DNA of 20,357 nucleotides from Oscillospiraceae bacterium (lineage in GTDB: Bacteria; Bacillota_A; Clostridia; Oscillospirales; CAG-272). The stretch lies in assembly GCA_015064665.1 (NCBI GenBank), contig SVRU01000048.1:1-20357 (forward strand). Direction: 5' to 3'. Below, piece by piece: positions 8,362-15,760 of the stretch. Position 1 is the stretch's first letter. Every line of letters begins with the position of its first letter. Made by a program: the position numbers and the translations under genes. The notes under the pieces are model-generated. The model was given only the letters and a program-made list of their open reading frames with translations. It was not told the DNA's origin and ran no database searches.

Positions 8362-9452
8362 TTCATTGAGATACCCGAGTGCTTAAGATTTTTGTAATCG
8401 CTCGTTTCTGAGCGGGAATTGTTAAGGCTTGTTTTTGCGGCGTCGATTATTTCGCCTATCTTCTGAGAGGCAAAAACGCCTGCCATCGTGTTGTAATGGC
8501 TGTGGAAATGCTCGTCGTTTTTCTCACGCTTATAGAGTATCCAGTATTCCGCTCCCGTGTCGGTAACGACTGTGATAACGTCGCTCGTTTCGTTGATACC
8601 GATATTGAAGGCTGCTATAGTTACGTCTGTGTAGTAAGCCTTGTCGAGCGTATGAGTACCGATGACAACGCCGTTGTTTATATCGGATTCGTTTGCCGCC
8701 GTTTTACTTATAGCTATTTTAAGAGCCTCTGCCGTGTTTGGAGCCGAAGCTATTTCGTCACGTATTTCTTTAGCTCTTTCGTACGTAAAGTAAGTAGCGT
8801 CGATTACCACGGGGCTTATTCTCACGGCATTATCACCGCTATAGAAGGCAAACACGTCGTCGGGAGTATAAACGAGAGCGCCGCTCTGATTTTCACCGGG
8901 ATTATTTTCGTTTGACGTTCCTTGATAATGCGCGATTATCTTATCGTATGCGATAGAGTATCTGTAAAGCAGCTTCTGAACCGAGTAGTTCATATTTGCC
9001 GCCTTTATGGATTCGAGATAAGCGTCGTAGTTACCGCCAAAGCCTATAACGGTGTCTCCGTCACCCTCAACGCTCTTGGCAATATATTCGCTGATCATCT
9101 CCTCCGCTTCCTTTGAGTAAGGGTCAAATCCTATGGATTTTGAAACGTGGAGAACGGCAAAAATATCGAGCGTGTATTCAAGAATTTTGTTATTGAGTTG
9201 ATTGAGCTTGTCTTTTGATTCGGGCTTGTCCCAGAAACTCTTGTCTCCGTTATCGTAGTATCCCGAGAAATTAAGGAAAAGCGCGCGGTAAAGCTCGTAT
9301 TTCATCTCGTACGTTTCCTTACCGATGCTAAAGGACATCATGACGCGAGCTTCCTCGGCGGTGCTTTTGATTTCGGGGTATTTGTCTTTTTTGCACCCAA
9401 CGGCAAGAAGGAGCGTTGCGAGGCAAAGAATTAAAGCAATCAGTTTTTTCAT
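8358..9452 (-). CDS. PrsA/SurA-like lipoprotein with a degenerate parvulin-like domain
   Basis: 364 residues from the ATG at 9452. A GTG one codon earlier is possible, but AGAGG sits 7 nt from the ATG, the better spacing. Residues 1-20 are a lipoprotein signal with lipobox AVGC, so C20 should be lipidated and the protein exported. Residues about 30-175 are helical, as in the SurA_N/PrsA chaperone domain. Residues about 213-310 follow the parvulin pattern: VVIDATYFTYERAKEI, then EALKIAISKTAANES, a Gly-rich turn, and a hydrophobic end. The usual His of the RHI motif is missing, which suggests prolyl isomerase activity may be lost. The tail (311-364) is charged. The likely role is extracellular folding or holding of secreted proteins, but this is remote similarity judged by eye. 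It forms a two-gene unit with the overlapping downstream gene. Confidence 0.75.
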   Translation of the reverse strand: MKKLIALILCLATLLLAVGCKKDKYPEIKSTAEEARVMMSFSIGKETYEMKYELYRALFLNFSGYYDNGDKSFWDKPESKDKLNQLNNKILEYTLDIFAVLHVSKSIGFDPYSKEAEEMISEYIAKSVEGDGDTVIGFGGNYDAYLESIKAANMNYSVQKLLYRYSIAYDKIIAHYQGTSNENNPGENQSGALVYTPDDVFAFYSGDNAVRISPVVIDATYFTYERAKEIRDEIASAPNTAEALKIAISKTAANESDINNGVVIGTHTLDKAYYTDVTIAAFNIGINETSDVITVVTDTGAEYWILYKREKNDEHFHSHYNTMAGVFASQKIGEIIDAAKTSLNNSRSETSDYKNLKHSGISMK

Positions 9453-9481
9453 CACAGAACCTCTTGAACTTATTTTTATAT

Positions 9482-9510
9482 ATTTTAGCAGATAAATGTA
9501 AACAAATCAA
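9482..9510 (-). promoter_or_regulatory. sigma-A promoter of the PrsA-like lipoprotein operon
   Basis: Read on the minus strand: TTGATT (9505-9510), a 17-bp spacer and TAAAAT (9482-9487), with TGC just before the -10 (extended -10 type). The start would fall near 9475, giving a leader of about 24 nt that includes the AGAGG ribosome site. Confidence 0.75.
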
Positions 9511-9548
9511 GCCATTGTAAAAAAAACACGCTAAAAAGATGAAAATGT

Positions 9549-9577
9549 TTGCATTTGTCGGCGTTTTGTGATACAAT
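9549..9577 (+). promoter_or_regulatory. sigma-A promoter of hprK
   Basis: TTGCAT (9549-9554), a 17-bp spacer and TACAAT (9572-9577). Transcription would start near 9584, giving a leader of about 37 nt with AAAAGGA before the ATG. It is back-to-back with the promoter of the lipoprotein operon, the two -35 boxes being 38 bp apart. Confidence 0.8.
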
Positions 9578-9620
9578 ATACAAAAAAGGAAGAAATTAAC
9601 TTATAAAAAGGATAAAAGCT

Positions 9621-10559
9621 ATGGAAGAAACGTATAAAATTCAGTTATCAAAGGTAATTGAAAAATTTGATCTGGAGACTCTTTATCTGCCGGAGCTGCC
9701 CGAAAAGATTTTTGTTGACTGTTCCCGTGTGAACCGTCCCGGTCTTCAGATTGCGGCGGATTATTATGATTACTATGAGCAGGAAAGACTTCAGGTGATA
9801 GGAATTAACGAAAGTCAGTATCTTAATACTCTTACTGAGGACGTGAGAAGAAAAAGACTTGATTCGTTTTTTGCGTCCAATCCCGTAGGTGTAATATATA
9901 CATCCTCTATAGCGGTAAATGATGAGATTATTTCCTTTGCGGAAAAATACGAGGTTCCGCTTTTGAGAACCACAACTCGTACGTCCGAGTTTATGGCTGC
10001 GCTTATTGCGTTTCTTAACGTTGAGCTCGGTCCAAGAATCACTCGCCACGGCGTTCTCGTAGAGGTATACGGAGAGGGAATTCTTCTTCTTGGTGATTCG
10101 GGCGTCGGAAAAAGTGAAACGGCAATAGAGCTTGTAAAGCGCGGTCACAGACTTATTGCGGACGACGCCGTTGAAATCAAGCGTGTTTCAGCAACAACCC
10201 TCGTAGGTCAGTCTCCCGAGCTCATTCGTCATTACGTTGAGCTTCGAGGCATAGGAATAGTTGACGTTCGCAGACTCTTCGGTATGGGCTCTGTTAAGCT
10301 TACCGAAAAGATAGACCTTGTTGTAAACCTTGAAAACTGGCAGCAAGGCAAGATGTACGAAAGACTCGGTATAGAAGAGCATACTATGGATATACTCGGT
10401 ATAAAGGTACCTATGATAGTTCTTCCCGTATGCCCCGGAAGAAACCTTTCTGTAGTTATCGAGGTAGCCGCTATGAATAACCGTCAGAAGCGTATGGGTT
10501 ATAATACCGCTGACGAATTTAATAAAAGACTTATGGAAACTCTCGGCTCGGGTAATTGA
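9621..10559 (+). CDS. hprK: HPr kinase/phosphorylase
   Basis: 312 residues, the usual length. The ATG has AAAAGGA 8 nt upstream. Residues 1-130 form the N-terminal domain. The catalytic domain shows the expected His143 in RHGVLVEVYG, the Walker A loop GDSGVGKS (158-165), the acidic pair D181-D182 in IADDAVEI, the family signature ELRGIGIVDVRRLFG (207-221), and the C-terminal PGRNLSVVIEVAAMN. HprK phosphorylates and dephosphorylates Ser46 of HPr in the phosphotransferase system in response to ATP, fructose-1,6-bisphosphate and phosphate, and so drives CcpA-dependent carbon catabolite repression. It is cytoplasmic and hexameric in known cases. It is followed 13 bp after its stop by a hairpin that overlaps the translation start of the sipL-like gene. 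I see nothing unusual in the protein. Confidence 0.97.
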   Translation: MEETYKIQLSKVIEKFDLETLYLPELPEKIFVDCSRVNRPGLQIAADYYDYYEQERLQVIGINESQYLNTLTEDVRRKRLDSFFASNPVGVIYTSSIAVNDEIISFAEKYEVPLLRTTTRTSEFMAALIAFLNVELGPRITRHGVLVEVYGEGILLLGDSGVGKSETAIELVKRGHRLIADDAVEIKRVSATTLVGQSPELIRHYVELRGIGIVDVRRLFGMGSVKLTEKIDLVVNLENWQQGKMYERLGIEEHTMDILGIKVPMIVLPVCPGRNLSVVIEVAAMNNRQKRMGYNTADEFNKRLMETLGSGN

Positions 10560-10562
10560 TAA

Positions 10563-10591
10563 GCATAAAATCAAAGCCTTCCGCATAGTAT
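10563..10591 (+). promoter_or_regulatory. candidate sigma-E (mother-cell) promoter for the sipL-like gene
   Basis: GCATAAA (10563-10569), a 14-bp spacer and CATAGTAT (10584-10591) compare with the Bacillus sigma-E consensus of about KMATATT and CATACAHT with 13-15 bp between. The -35-like box matches 5 of 7 and the -10-like box 6 of 8 positions. The predicted start near 10598 lies in the hairpin loop. The match is partial and made by eye. Confidence 0.35.
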
Positions 10592-10620
10592 TGAAACAAA
10601 TACTATTCGGAGGGCTTTTT
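10573..10620 (+). terminator. hprK terminator hairpin that buries the sipL ribosome site
   Basis: A 20-bp stem with one mismatch and one G-U pair (10573-10592 with 10599-10618) and a 6-nt loop is followed by TTTTT (10616-10620). This is a good intrinsic terminator for hprK. Its 3' arm contains CGGAGGG (10608-10614), the ribosome site of the next gene, whose ATG starts at 10621, directly after the T-run. Confidence 0.8.
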
Positions 10621-12141
10621 ATGTCTGGTTTTGAAATGGAAAAAAGCACGGGCGATTATGCGCTTACCGCCCGTAAAATACGGAGCAATATCGTAAGAAA
10701 GGAAGTAGGTACCGATTTCGTGCTTCCCGACTATATGGGCGATATAAAGCGTATGCTCAAGTATAATGCGTACGTAACTCCTTGTAATAAGCTCGTGACG
10801 GCGGATGAAGCGTCGTTTCTTGCCGTTGTAACGTTCAGAGTCGTGTATCTTGACAGCGAGGATACCTTGACCGAGGCGGTATTCACTCAGGATTGCGAGA
10901 TTGCGGAAAAAGCGCTCGGAAATTTGGATGATGCCGACGTCGGCTATAAGGTGCAATCGGTCGCGCTTAAGCTCGGAGGACCGAGAAAAATCTCAGCAAA
11001 GGCGACCGTCGGCTGCGATATCTCATTTGTTGAGACGGAAGAAATTTGCGAGCGGTCTGAATACGACGGCGCGGAAGCATTAAAGAAGGAAATAGAAGTA
11101 CACACCGCTGAATATCTCAAGTGCGCCGAGAGGGAATATGCCGAGGAAATAGACAAAATCGATGAAAAGACAACTGATGACGTGGAAGTGGTAAAAAGCT
11201 TTGCAGAGGCTTTTATTGACGGAGTCCATAAAACCGACGGGGGAGTAAATCTTTCGGGATACGTAGATGCTTTTTGCATTCTCAGAAGCGATGACGGAAT
11301 AGTGAGAATAGAAAAGCGTATTCCCGTGGAAGAGCATGTAGAATGTCAAACGTATGATGAAAGCGCCTTTATTCCTATGGCGTACGTTACCGGCGTTAAC
11401 GTCAATCTCAATAACGTTAATAATGATGACGAATGCTCCGTATCCGTGGTTATGAATATGACTGTCGAATGCACTCTTGCGCATCATTACAATGAGAAAA
11501 TTTCTGTCACTTTGGATGCGTTTTATAAGGGCTGCAAGAACGAATGTATTTACGAAAGCTACGAATACGCAAAACTCGGAGAGTGTATTTTTGATAAGGC
11601 GTTTATCTCCACCGACTTCGAGCGCGGCGAGTCTGCGCTTACCGATATTATCGAGAAGGAATTAACGCTTAAAAACACGAGATATGACGTCACGGGTACG
11701 GACGTTTTAGTTACGTGCGATGCTGAGCTTCACGTTATAGCAAGAGGAAACAGTATGGAGGATTGCTATCCTATAAAGCATACGTTTGAGCTTTCCAAAA
11801 AGTACAAACTTCCCGTAAAAGAAAATACAAAGCTCGATATTAATGCCATACCGTGTGATGTTTCTGTTACTTTTGACAGCGAAAAAATGTACGTTGAAGC
11901 TCAGGTTCTCATATCGGCTCTTGCGCAAATCAAGGAGAACGAAAAAATACTTAAGGATATTGAGTATGAGGAAAAGACACCCGATAATGATTGCTCGGTT
12001 ATAGTATATTATCCCGAAAAGGACGATACACTCTGGAGCGTGTCGAAAAAATACGGTGTTTCACCTTCTGCTTTGGCTCAAAAGAACGGCATAGCGGGAA
12101 ATGAAGAGCTTAACCTTTCAAAAATAATAATAGTTAAATAA
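10621..12141 (+). CDS. sipL: SipL-like spore coat morphogenesis protein (SPOCS/DUF3794 repeats plus LysM)
   Basis: 506 residues, close to the size of Clostridioides difficile SipL. I start at the ATG at 10621, which has CGGAGGG 6 nt upstream; a TTG start at 10591 would lie inside the terminator hairpin and has no ribosome site. The N-terminal part carries a SPOCS (DUF3794) unit (EVGTDFVLPDYMGDIKRML onward). Similar beta-rich units follow in the middle (about 240-310) and towards the end (about 325-435). Residues about 460-506 form a LysM domain with the pattern DTLWSVSKKYGVSPSALAQKNG and ending LNLSKIIIVK. There is no signal peptide. In C. difficile SipL is made in the mother cell and binds SpoIVA to encase the forespore in coat; the same role is inferred here. 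Regulation appears tied to the hairpin and possible sigma-E promoter upstream. A different SPOCS-LysM protein is the main alternative. Confidence 0.85.
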   Translation: MSGFEMEKSTGDYALTARKIRSNIVRKEVGTDFVLPDYMGDIKRMLKYNAYVTPCNKLVTADEASFLAVVTFRVVYLDSEDTLTEAVFTQDCEIAEKALGNLDDADVGYKVQSVALKLGGPRKISAKATVGCDISFVETEEICERSEYDGAEALKKEIEVHTAEYLKCAEREYAEEIDKIDEKTTDDVEVVKSFAEAFIDGVHKTDGGVNLSGYVDAFCILRSDDGIVRIEKRIPVEEHVECQTYDESAFIPMAYVTGVNVNLNNVNNDDECSVSVVMNMTVECTLAHHYNEKISVTLDAFYKGCKNECIYESYEYAKLGECIFDKAFISTDFERGESALTDIIEKELTLKNTRYDVTGTDVLVTCDAELHVIARGNSMEDCYPIKHTFELSKKYKLPVKENTKLDINAIPCDVSVTFDSEKMYVEAQVLISALAQIKENEKILKDIEYEEKTPDNDCSVIVYYPEKDDTLWSVSKKYGVSPSALAQKNGIAGNEELNLSKIIIVK

Positions 12142-12153
12142 TTCGCAACGTAT

Positions 12154-12173
12154 AAATGCGGCAGACGCATTTT
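12154..12173 (+). terminator. weak terminator directly after the sipL-like gene
   Basis: A 7-bp stem, AAATGCG (12154-12160) with CGCATTT (12166-12172), has a 5-nt loop and ends in a short T-run (12170-12173). It lies 12 bp after the stop codon. A stronger hairpin follows at 12218. Confidence 0.5.
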
Positions 12174-12217
12174 CCATAAAAAGCATTCCTTTGAAACTCA
12201 CATAAATTCCTTAAGTG

Positions 12218-12260
12218 AAATAGGCTAACTTGATGCTTTATGCTCAAGTTAGCCTATTTT
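12218..12260 (+). terminator. strong hairpin terminator between convergent genes
   Basis: A perfect 16-bp stem, AAATAGGCTAACTTGA (12218-12233) with TCAAGTTAGCCTATTT (12244-12259), has a 10-nt loop and ends in TTTT. The T-run serves the plus strand. It may also slow minus-strand transcription from the glycyl radical enzyme gene, which ends at 12312. Confidence 0.8.
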
Positions 12261-12311
12261 GTAAATATTGGTTGTCAAAAAAATGGTGTTTGTTTGAATA
12301 AAAACAATTGA

Positions 12312-14576
12312 TTAGTTGATTTTCTCAGCGCGAAGAATGTATGCGTTTTGTTCTTCTTTCGAAAGATTGTTCCAAAGCACGTTCCAACCGCAGACTCTTA
12401 CTTGAAGGCTTTGATATTTTTCGGGATTTTTCTGAGCATCTCGCAAAAGCTTAGCGTCGAATATGTTGAAATGTATAGAAGCGCCGCCAAGCTTGAAATA
12501 CGTGTTTAGAACTCCAAGTAATATTTCACTGCCGCCCTCCCCTTGAACTGCGCTCGGATGAAGCATGCTGTCAAGACAAGCTCCAGAGTTTGAAAGAGAG
12601 TGATCGTAAGACGTGGCGGATTTTATAAGCGCTGTAATTCCGTTTATATCAACGCCTGTTGTGGGTGAAGCATTTTTGGAAACGTCATCTCCCTTATATC
12701 TGCCATCGGGGGTTGCTTCTGTTGCTTTGCCTTGATGAATAAATGCAAGTGCTGAGTGAAGCTCATATTCTATATTTCCGCCGTGTGAATTCTTGCGTCC
12801 CGCAAAATGCGAGGCGAAGAAATTGTGAATAGCGCCGGCATAGTAATCGCTTAATCTATCGCCTCGTCCGTATTTATGCCTGCAGTTAAGCGCTTCAAGT
12901 CTTAGCCTTTCGTATCCACTCCAATTGTTTTCAAGCGCGTCCTTTAACTCTTCAAGTGTTGTAACCTTTCTTTCAAACACTAGCTCGTAAACTGCCATCA
13001 GTGCGTCCGTTGCCGAGCCGAGTCCGTTTAAAAGCATATCGGAAACGTTTCTTATTCCGCCGTCGTTAGCATCGGTGAGCGATTCGCAGCAGGCGGGAAT
13101 TGTAGCCGCGTAGAGCAACGAGGGATTTACGTCGTTAATGTATTTTTCCGCGTTATATACCCAGTTGGAGGCTTTGTTTATAATGTAATCGAATTGTAAC
13201 AGATATGCGTTATAAAACTCTTCAAAGCTTTTGAAGCTTGCAACGTCTCCTGTTTTTATACCGAGCTGTTTTTTTGTTACGGTATCATAACCGTCAGAGA
13301 AAACGTAGTATACAGGCTTCAGAGCATTAAAGGTATTAAAGGAGATACCCATGCTTTTTGCTCTCGGCGCATATTCGTAGCAGCCTTTTATTACAGCCAA
13401 AACGGCATCATCGTAAGTATATCCGCTTCTCATAATAGATTTAATTACGATATCATCATTGCAGAAAACAATACTTGTAGAGCCGCTTATAATCATATCT
13501 AAAGCTTTGGTCAAAAAACTTTTTGGTGTGTTATTGCTAACTTTTATTTGTATTTTAGGATTATAAAGACCAAGAGAGTCAAAAATATCAAGTATTAAAT
13601 AGCTTAATTCGTTGACTGCGGTACTGCCATCAATGTTGCAACCTCCAAGGTAAAAGGGCTGTCCCCAGTAGTTTCCCATAGAAGAGAATTGCATAAGAAA
13701 ATATGCAATAAAACGCGAAAGCTCCTCTTTAGTGTAAATACCGCTTTCAAGATCTTTTTTGTAAAACGGATACAAGGTTCCGTCAAGGCCGTAGCCGAGT
13801 GAACGAACCTGGTAATGCTCCACGCTTTCCGAAACCATAAAATATATGTATATCATTTGCAGACAGTCATACATGGTTTTTGGAGGACCGTAACATAAAT
13901 TCTTGAGTGAGTCGGAAATCGTTTTAGCTTTTTCGTGATTCTTCGTGAGAGAGTATTCGTAAAGCCTTTTGGTGAATTTTATCAGCGCTTCATATTCGGT
14001 TTTTGCGCATTTGTAAAAGAGCTTCTTTTTTTCGGTCAGAGTGCCTTTTACAGATGCATCGTAAAAGCTTTTGTTTAGCCTTTCCAGAATGCCCGTAAAT
14101 CCTAATTCGCACAGCGACGTCCAATCGGGGACCGTGTGATCAAAATCCAAATGTGCCCACGCTGTACCGCTTTTGCAATAATCCTCTCTTGAATATCCCG
14201 GAGTTTCGTCGCTTGCGCGTTTATAAACTTCCTTCTGCCATTTATCAACGGTATTCTTATCTATTACTCTGTCCCAAGTATACATACCGACAAAGTAATC
14301 GTGCTCGTTTATATCTATCATTGTGTTTTCCAAGATAAAAGAAAACAGCTCCGATTTTATTTTGTAATGATGTTCGTTTTTGAGTTTGTCGGCAATTATA
14401 TCAAGCTCGGCGATGATTTTTTCGTCGCTAAGTCCTGTGGATTTGTCATAATCGTATCCGTGATGCTTCATTCTTTTTTTAGGGTCGAATTTTTCGCCTT
14501 GACGGTGATATTTGTTTTCTATATTATCTCTGTCCTTTTTACTTATAAGCTCGTAGGGAAAGATGGATTTTTCCAT
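12312..14576 (-). CDS. glycyl radical enzyme of the pyruvate formate-lyase superfamily, substrate unknown
   Basis: 754 residues, full length for the family. The ATG has AAGG 7 nt upstream. The N-terminal PFL domain covers most of the protein, with TLYPFYKKDLESG (267-279). The active-site motif GCYE gives Cys399 and Glu401. PFL itself has a Cys-Cys pair, while dehydratases and lyases such as glycerol dehydratase and choline TMA-lyase have Cys-x-Glu, so this protein is more likely of the latter kind. The C-terminal glycyl radical domain is intact: ATPDGRYKGD (621-630), HFNIFDAKLLRDAQKNPEKY (702-721) and RVCGWN with the radical-bearing Gly730. The enzyme is expected to be cytoplasmic, oxygen-sensitive and dependent on a radical SAM activase, which is absent from its flanks. 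The start codon is 305 bp from that of a divergent AraC-type regulator, which suggests substrate-induced expression. Confidence 0.9.
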   Translation of the reverse strand: MEKSIFPYELISKKDRDNIENKYHRQGEKFDPKKRMKHHGYDYDKSTGLSDEKIIAELDIIADKLKNEHHYKIKSELFSFILENTMIDINEHDYFVGMYTWDRVIDKNTVDKWQKEVYKRASDETPGYSREDYCKSGTAWAHLDFDHTVPDWTSLCELGFTGILERLNKSFYDASVKGTLTEKKKLFYKCAKTEYEALIKFTKRLYEYSLTKNHEKAKTISDSLKNLCYGPPKTMYDCLQMIYIYFMVSESVEHYQVRSLGYGLDGTLYPFYKKDLESGIYTKEELSRFIAYFLMQFSSMGNYWGQPFYLGGCNIDGSTAVNELSYLILDIFDSLGLYNPKIQIKVSNNTPKSFLTKALDMIISGSTSIVFCNDDIVIKSIMRSGYTYDDAVLAVIKGCYEYAPRAKSMGISFNTFNALKPVYYVFSDGYDTVTKKQLGIKTGDVASFKSFEEFYNAYLLQFDYIINKASNWVYNAEKYINDVNPSLLYAATIPACCESLTDANDGGIRNVSDMLLNGLGSATDALMAVYELVFERKVTTLEELKDALENNWSGYERLRLEALNCRHKYGRGDRLSDYYAGAIHNFFASHFAGRKNSHGGNIEYELHSALAFIHQGKATEATPDGRYKGDDVSKNASPTTGVDINGITALIKSATSYDHSLSNSGACLDSMLHPSAVQGEGGSEILLGVLNTYFKLGGASIHFNIFDAKLLRDAQKNPEKYQSLQVRVCGWNVLWNNLSKEEQNAYILRAEKIN

Positions 14577-14710
14577 AATATAACCTTTCTTTTCTCTTCA
14601 TTTTCGTTTCAATGCTATAATCATTGCAAAGGCGTTATGGGTTAATTATATAATATCGGTGGACTATTTGGAATAGAATAAAAAATCATATGGATTTTTC
14701 TTGCATGAAA

Positions 14711-14723
14711 AAACATGTTTTGC
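14711..14723. promoter_or_regulatory. upstream copy of AAACATGTTTTGC, candidate operator
   Basis: The sequence AAACATGTTTTGC lies within a perfect 12-bp palindrome, AAAACATGTTTT (14710-14721). It is identical to the copy at 14744-14756, with a 33-bp offset. It would sit near -78 of the minus-strand start for the glycyl radical enzyme gene, a usual position for an AraC-type activator site. Confidence 0.55.
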
Positions 14724-14733
14724 ATATATTTCA

Positions 14734-14762
14734 TTGACATTTTAAACATGTTTTGCTATACT
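14734..14762 (+). promoter_or_regulatory. sigma-A promoter of the AraC-type regulator gene
   Basis: A perfect TTGACA (14734-14739), a 17-bp spacer (14740-14756) and TATACT (14757-14762). Transcription would start near 14769. The second copy of the palindromic site fills most of the spacer. Confidence 0.8.
14744..14756. promoter_or_regulatory. downstream copy of AAACATGTTTTGC in the promoter spacer
   Basis: The second copy of the 13-bp site lies between the -35 and -10 boxes of the regulator's promoter. A protein bound here would block RNA polymerase, so repression of the regulator, probably autoregulation, is inferred. Confidence 0.55.
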
Positions 14763-14881
14763 TATCGTAATGTGTTGAAAGGCGTCGAAAGCGTTTTTTG
14801 TACTGCATTATTAATATGAAAGGGATATGACAGCTTAATTTAACCGATCGTTAAGGTGAGATTTCGTCTGTAGCTCATTTT

Positions 14882-15634
14882 ATGAAATCCGATCTTATCA
14901 TAGAAAAGCTGTATAATGCTTATGAGGGTGGATTTAACCGCGGTGTTATAAAATCCAAAGCTCCGAGGCACAGTGATTGCTTTGTCGTATATTTGTTAGG
15001 CCAAGCTGAATATATATTTTGCGATTACAAATTGAAGATATCCGAGGGCGATGCGTTTTTCTTGGCAAAGGATAGCGTATATGATATTAACGTGAAAGAG
15101 GTGAGCAAGTACGTTTGTATCGATTTTGATTTTCAAAATACCGGTGAAATTCGCGCGAGTGAAAAATTTGGTAAGGCATCGATTGAGTTGAATAACAAAT
15201 TTTTGAAATACTTGCACGTAAAACTTGGAAGCAAAAGAGAAAATATGCCTTTAGCCATGAGCACTCTGTATGATATATATTACGAGTGTTGCAAAAGAAG
15301 CAATTCGGTTTATGGAAAACATAATGAGTTTGATAAGGTTCTAAATTTTATTTTGGAAAATTATACGGATCCTGAAATATCGCTTGAGAGGATTGTGACA
15401 TCAACGGGGAATTCTGAAATTACCGTGCGCAGAATGTTTAAGAGCATTTTGCATACAACGCCTATAAAATACATTAATAATTTGCGGTTTGAAAAGGCCA
15501 AAAGAATGCTTGAGGAGTCGAATCTTTCTGTTTCTCAAATTGCGTTTTTGGCAGGGTTTACAGACGCGTTTTATTTTAGTAGAGCTTTTAAAAAAGAATT
15601 TGGACTTTCACCATTATCCTACAGAAATAAGTAA
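14882..15634 (+). CDS. AraC-family transcriptional regulator
   Basis: 250 residues. The ATG at 14882 begins the only reasonable frame (an in-frame stop lies at 14852), but the ribosome site is weak: the nearest purine run, AAGGTGAG, is about 22 nt away. Residues about 1-90 resemble the AraC ligand-binding cupin (HSDCFVVYLLG, then ISEGDAFFLAKDSVYDI). The C-terminal 100 residues hold both helix-turn-helix motifs: ISLERIVTSTGNSEITVRRMFK (166-187) and LSVSQIAFLAGFTDAFYFSRAFKKEFGLSP (215-244). It is divergent from the glycyl radical enzyme gene and shares a control region with two matching palindromic sites. It most likely senses the enzyme's substrate and activates the enzyme gene; the ligand cannot be told from sequence. 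A strong terminator follows. Confidence 0.95.
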   Translation: MKSDLIIEKLYNAYEGGFNRGVIKSKAPRHSDCFVVYLLGQAEYIFCDYKLKISEGDAFFLAKDSVYDINVKEVSKYVCIDFDFQNTGEIRASEKFGKASIELNNKFLKYLHVKLGSKRENMPLAMSTLYDIYYECCKRSNSVYGKHNEFDKVLNFILENYTDPEISLERIVTSTGNSEITVRRMFKSILHTTPIKYINNLRFEKAKRMLEESNLSVSQIAFLAGFTDAFYFSRAFKKEFGLSPLSYRNK

Positions 15635-15655
15635 TAACAAATAGATAAAAACAAA

Positions 15656-15719
15656 AATAAAGCAACAAAAGAGTGCCGGATACCTTTCTTTTATAGGCAT
15701 TATCTTTTGTTGCTTTATT
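15656..15719. terminator. bidirectional terminator between the AraC-type gene and polA
   Basis: A perfect 17-bp stem, AATAAAGCAACAAAAGA (15656-15672) with its complement at 15703-15719, has a 30-nt loop containing a further TGCC/GGCA pairing. It lies 22 bp after the regulator's stop and 42 bp beyond the polA stop, so it probably serves both convergent genes. Confidence 0.85.
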
Positions 15720-15760
15720 GTGTTATTTGACAAAATGTAAACTAAAATTCACAAAAAACG

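Larger units (their letters stand above)
14577..14881. promoter_or_regulatory. 305-bp divergent control region between glycyl radical enzyme and AraC-type genes
   Basis: No gene is seen. It contains a minus-strand -10 box (TATAAT, 14645-14650) with no good -35, as expected for an activator-dependent promoter of the enzyme gene. It also has a strong plus-strand promoter (14734-14762) and two copies of a 13-bp palindromic site (14711-14723 and 14744-14756). About 110 nt lie between the plus-strand start and the regulator's ATG, with an imperfect palindrome around CGATCG near 14845. Confidence 0.7.

Noticed and set aside
9648..10148. 166-residue minus-strand ORF inside hprK
   Set aside because: A shadow of the well-supported hprK frame with no motif of its own.
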